Shown piece by piece: positions 61,257-64,000 of a DNA stretch of 64,000 bases. How positions within the stretch are numbered: position 1 is the first letter of the stretch; the number at the start of each line of letters is the position of its first letter. The DNA comes from Flavobacteriales bacterium UBA6693. GTDB taxonomy: Bacteria; Bacteroidota; Bacteroidia; Flavobacteriales; Weeksellaceae. The stretch is from NCBI GenBank assembly GCA_002454815.1, contig DKJL01000005.1, forward strand, positions 7,942 to 71,941, given 5' to 3'. The translations under genes were made by a program, and so were the position numbers. The notes beneath the pieces are model-generated. The model made no database searches and was not told the origin of the DNA. It saw only the letters and a program-made list of their open reading frames with translations.

Positions 61257-61774
61257 AGAATAGTCGGTAAAAAAAATATCGTTTGCGGTGCAACGATCTA
61301 AATTAAATATTGTTTGTAAGTCTACGGTACATTGGTTGTCGAATTCTTATTTTCAAGCCAACTCTTTCGTGTTTTCTTTTTTTATTATAGACCTTTCGTC
61401 CGCTCTGATTTACTTAAGAACAAATTAACCGCGGTATTCTTAATTAAAAAATTTTACGGGATATGGATTAACAATAAAGTTTACAAGATCAACCGCTAAT
61501 TCTCTTTCATTTAAAAATCGCCGATTATTAACAGTACTGCTTCTGCTAAAGACCCGGAAAGTTTTTCAGTTGGATGGATAAGGTTTAATTAATTGGAAGT
61601 AAGGGTGAAAAAAGCTTTTTTAATTATATTTAAATCAAAGCTACACAGACAAAAAAATACATTAAGAACTATTCTTACGATTGACGACTATCAATCAATT
61701 AAATATAAACTTAAAAAAATGCCTTTTAATTAGACTTAAATGAAACCGAGTTCACCAAAAATGACGTGCTAACT
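61257..61774. other. AT-rich stretch without a gene
   Basis: About 520 bp between the RND terminator and the end of the MATE gene. No frame of useful length, no strong hairpin and no repeat was seen. A TAGCTTTG on the minus strand (61636-61643) could be a chance -7 match. It may be the site of a lost gene. Confidence 0.5.
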
Positions 61775-63166
61775 TTAATTTCCCACGGCGGCATCAATTT
61801 TTCTCTGCGATAAGGCCAGAAAACGCCGAACCAAAAGTACCGCAGAAATCGTCAGGCCCAGACCCAACGCGATCCACATTCCCCAGGCGCCCATTTTTAG
61901 AGAAACACAAAGATAGTAGCCCAACGGCATGGTGATAATCCAGTAAGCAATAAAGGTAATAATCGACGGGATCTTCACATCCTGAATACCGCGCAATGCA
62001 CCCAATGCAACGACCTGTACACCGTCGGAAAGCTGAAACAGTGCTGCGATAATCAACAGTTTTGAAGCGAGCAAAATTACCGCTACGTCTTCTTTTTTTG
62101 TAAAGAAGGTCGGAAGCAAATCTCGAAAGACAATAAAGAAAATACCGCACAGAAGCATGAAAAGAAAAACGATTTTCAGGTTATTAATCCCTACACTTTT
62201 CAGCCCGGCAAAATCACGTTCGCCCGATTTCCGGCCGACCATCACAGTTGTCGCGACGCTGAAACCAATGCATAAATTAAAAGTAAAAGAGGCCATTGAC
62301 AAGGCAATCTGGTGCGAGGCGATATCGTTGGCAGAAATCAGTCCGCATATAAAAGCAGCACCCGCAAAAGCTGTAATTTCGAAAAACATCTGAAGTGCCG
62401 TCGGGAAGCCAATTTTCAGCATTTTGCTGAACATTTCACGCGAAAAACCTGCCGCTTTCAAATAAAAAGCTTTGATGTAGCGACGCGTTCTTTCCTCCTT
62501 CAATAAGACGTAATAAAGGAAGACCATCATAAATATCCGTGCGATAAGGCTCGCCAGCGCAGAACCCTTCACGCCCATCGGAGGAAAACCAAAAAGACCT
62601 TTTATAAAAACGTAATTCAGCGCAATATTAATTACATTCGCGATGATTGTTGCCTTGGTAACCCCAATGGTAAAAGACAAACCTTCCGAAACCTCGCGCA
62701 GCGTCTGAAATGCCATGAAGGGCAAAATGCTTAGCGTCATAATCGTTAAAAAAGAAACAGTATCCGGAATAATTTCCACCGGCTGATCCATGTGATACAG
62801 CAAAGGCATCGCCAGCAGTAAAACTATCATCAACGCGAGTCCTACTCCCATATTGATAATAAAGCCATGACGGAATACGGAATTAACGGTTTCGTGATCC
62901 TGGCGGGAATCCGCCTCGGAAACCAGCGGCGGAATCGCCAGAGAAAATCCCAAAGCGAAAACAAAAATGGAAAAAAAAACGGCATTGCCAAGCGACACCG
63001 AGGCTAAAGCCTGTGCACCGAGCAACTTCCCCACGATGATATTATCGAAAAGATTGACCGAAACCTGGCCCACTTGGGTTACCATGACCGGCAACGCCAG
63101 CGTTAATAAAGATTTGGTGTGCTGACAATTAAGAAAAGCCATAACGCGCTGAAAAAATTTCCGCAA
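61775..63166 (-). CDS. MATE-family efflux transporter
   Basis: 463 residues with twelve hydrophobic helices in two homologous halves. N-terminal LALPVMVTQVGQVSVNLFDNIIVGKLLGAQALASVSLG is the typical first helix pair of MATE transporters. GFPTALQMFFEITAFAGAAFICGLI begins the second half, with VATTVMVGRKSG following. Such proteins export cationic drugs or metabolites using Na+ or H+. The gene stands alone. Upstream (63167-63263) is a short AT-rich region before the DUF72 gene. Confidence 0.92.
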   Translation of the reverse strand: MRKFFQRVMAFLNCQHTKSLLTLALPVMVTQVGQVSVNLFDNIIVGKLLGAQALASVSLGNAVFFSIFVFALGFSLAIPPLVSEADSRQDHETVNSVFRHGFIINMGVGLALMIVLLLAMPLLYHMDQPVEIIPDTVSFLTIMTLSILPFMAFQTLREVSEGLSFTIGVTKATIIANVINIALNYVFIKGLFGFPPMGVKGSALASLIARIFMMVFLYYVLLKEERTRRYIKAFYLKAAGFSREMFSKMLKIGFPTALQMFFEITAFAGAAFICGLISANDIASHQIALSMASFTFNLCIGFSVATTVMVGRKSGERDFAGLKSVGINNLKIVFLFMLLCGIFFIVFRDLLPTFFTKKEDVAVILLASKLLIIAALFQLSDGVQVVALGALRGIQDVKIPSIITFIAYWIITMPLGYYLCVSLKMGAWGMWIALGLGLTISAVLLVRRFLALSQRKIDAAVGN

Positions 63167-63263
63167 AATTACGGCAATCTTTCTGCTTAGGAGCGGATTA
63201 ACTCAAATATCTTTTTACTTAAAAACAAACCATTTCGCAGACGATTCGATAAAGAGAAGTTTT

Positions 63264-63998
63264 TTATATCTGTCCCAAGAGCTTCCGGAAGGTGAGTGCA
63301 TTTAAAATTCCCGCGGTCCCAAAAGTGTTATTAAAAAATACAAAAAAATCTCGCTCCCGAGAGTTTATTTTTTGCGAAAGTTCTGCAAGTTTGTCATCAG
63401 AATAAGAAGATTTAAAAAGTTCTGGAACACCATGTAAACGATAATAACCCAACTTGTCGTTATTGACAATTATCTCATCGGAAATCGCGCCGGGATAGGA
63501 AACGCCACAAAAAATAATATTATTTTCTCGTAATACATTTTGCACTTCGGCAGTCCACCAGGATGCGTGGCGAAACTCGACGACATTCCGAAACGTCGGG
63601 TCAGCAGTATCCAAAACACGTTGAAGATTTTCTTCGGAGTAATGAAAAGAAGGCGGGAGCTGATACAGGAATCCCGCCAATTTTTTATCAAGGGAACCTG
63701 CAATATGCCCGCAGAAATCTTCTGCGTCAGCGCGGGTTTCTTTCAGTCTTTTCTCATGCGTGATGGCTTTTGGCATTTTAATGAAAAACAAAAAATCATC
63801 CGGCGTAGAATAGTGCCATCTTTCCAATGTTTTTACGGTCGGTCTCCCATAAAATGTAGTGTTGATTTCTACCGCACGCATTTTCTGCGAATAAAAAGAC
63901 AGATACTCTTTTGACGGCAGATCCGGCGGATAGAAGACACCTTTCCAAAATCCTACTGAGAAGGAAGAACAGCCAACATGTATAGTATTATTTTTCAT
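63264..63998 (-). CDS. DUF72 domain-containing protein
   Basis: 244 residues, complete; the ATG is 2 bp from the window edge. It shows the DUF72 pattern: HVGCSSFSVGFWKGVFYPPDLPSKEYLSFYSQKMRAVEINTTFYG near the N-terminus, then FFIKMPKAITHEKRL, FLYQLPPSFHYSEENL, VVEFRHASWWT and YYRLHGVPELF, ending in a helix with FFNNTFGTAGILNAL. The fold is a TIM-like barrel. No reaction has been firmly established for the family. Its promoter lies outside the window. Confidence 0.9.
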   Translation of the reverse strand: MKNNTIHVGCSSFSVGFWKGVFYPPDLPSKEYLSFYSQKMRAVEINTTFYGRPTVKTLERWHYSTPDDFLFFIKMPKAITHEKRLKETRADAEDFCGHIAGSLDKKLAGFLYQLPPSFHYSEENLQRVLDTADPTFRNVVEFRHASWWTAEVQNVLRENNIIFCGVSYPGAISDEIIVNNDKLGYYRLHGVPELFKSSYSDDKLAELSQKINSRERDFFVFFNNTFGTAGILNALTFRKLLGQI

Positions 63999-64000
63999 AC

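Overview
The window reads as ordinary chromosome of a Bacteroidota bacterium, class Flavobacteriia, most likely the Chryseobacterium/Kaistella group (Weeksellaceae). The support is: Bacteroidota-type promoters (TTG, 19-20 bp, TAnnTTTG) in front of many genes; a type IX secretion gene (porQ) beside cmk; a DnaE polymerase with a built-in proofreading exonuclease; a fused E1 alpha/beta oxo-acid dehydrogenase; a TonB-dependent receptor with an N-terminal carboxypeptidase-like domain; and a probable sulfonolipid pair. Taxonomy is inferred from gene content only. No rRNA, tRNA, insertion sequence, prophage or CRISPR array was seen.

Layout. 1-1.85 kb: 5' part of a TolC-type efflux gene and an AraC-type regulator. 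2-8.4 kb: ychF and the topoisomerase IV pair parE-parC. 8.4-13 kb: tamL, abutting head-to-head with a TrmH-type RNA methyltransferase, then a small envelope/stress-type operon (YtxH, a holin-like membrane protein, a coiled-coil protein). 13-20 kb: porQ-cmk, pyrH-frr, ribF, atpD-atpC. 20-25.3 kb: a drug/metabolite transporter translationally coupled to an HTH plus helical-repeat regulator, a candidate small RNA, a Gre-like factor, and two PLP enzymes that together fit cysteate/capnine (sulfonolipid) synthesis. 25.5-43.7 kb: a DUF2723 glycosyltransferase-like membrane protein, kdsA plus a TonB-dependent receptor, a four-gene envelope operon (outer membrane protein, lptC, anmK, GNAT-nitrilase), holB, ligA, a Ca2+/H+ antiporter and the fused E1. 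43.8-48.5 kb: dnaE.

The most notable part is 48.7-54.8 kb, a complete curli (functional amyloid, type VIII secretion) locus. On the minus strand the order is curlin subunit, small curlin-like protein, CsgH-CsgE fusion, CsgF, CsgG with an extra C-terminal beta-barrel-like domain, and a beta-propeller lipoprotein. A convergent LuxR-type gene at the operon's end has a receiver domain without the phospho-acceptor Asp, as in CsgD of enterobacteria. The fused or extended CsgE and CsgG and the added lipoprotein differ from the E. coli system.

55-61 kb is a TetR-TolC-MFP-RND efflux operon, divergent from the curli operon. It is followed by about 0.5 kb with no gene, a MATE exporter and a DUF72 protein. 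Several upstream GTG/TTG start codons lie inside promoter elements, so starts were moved downstream for parE, the RNA methyltransferase, atpD and the E1 gene.
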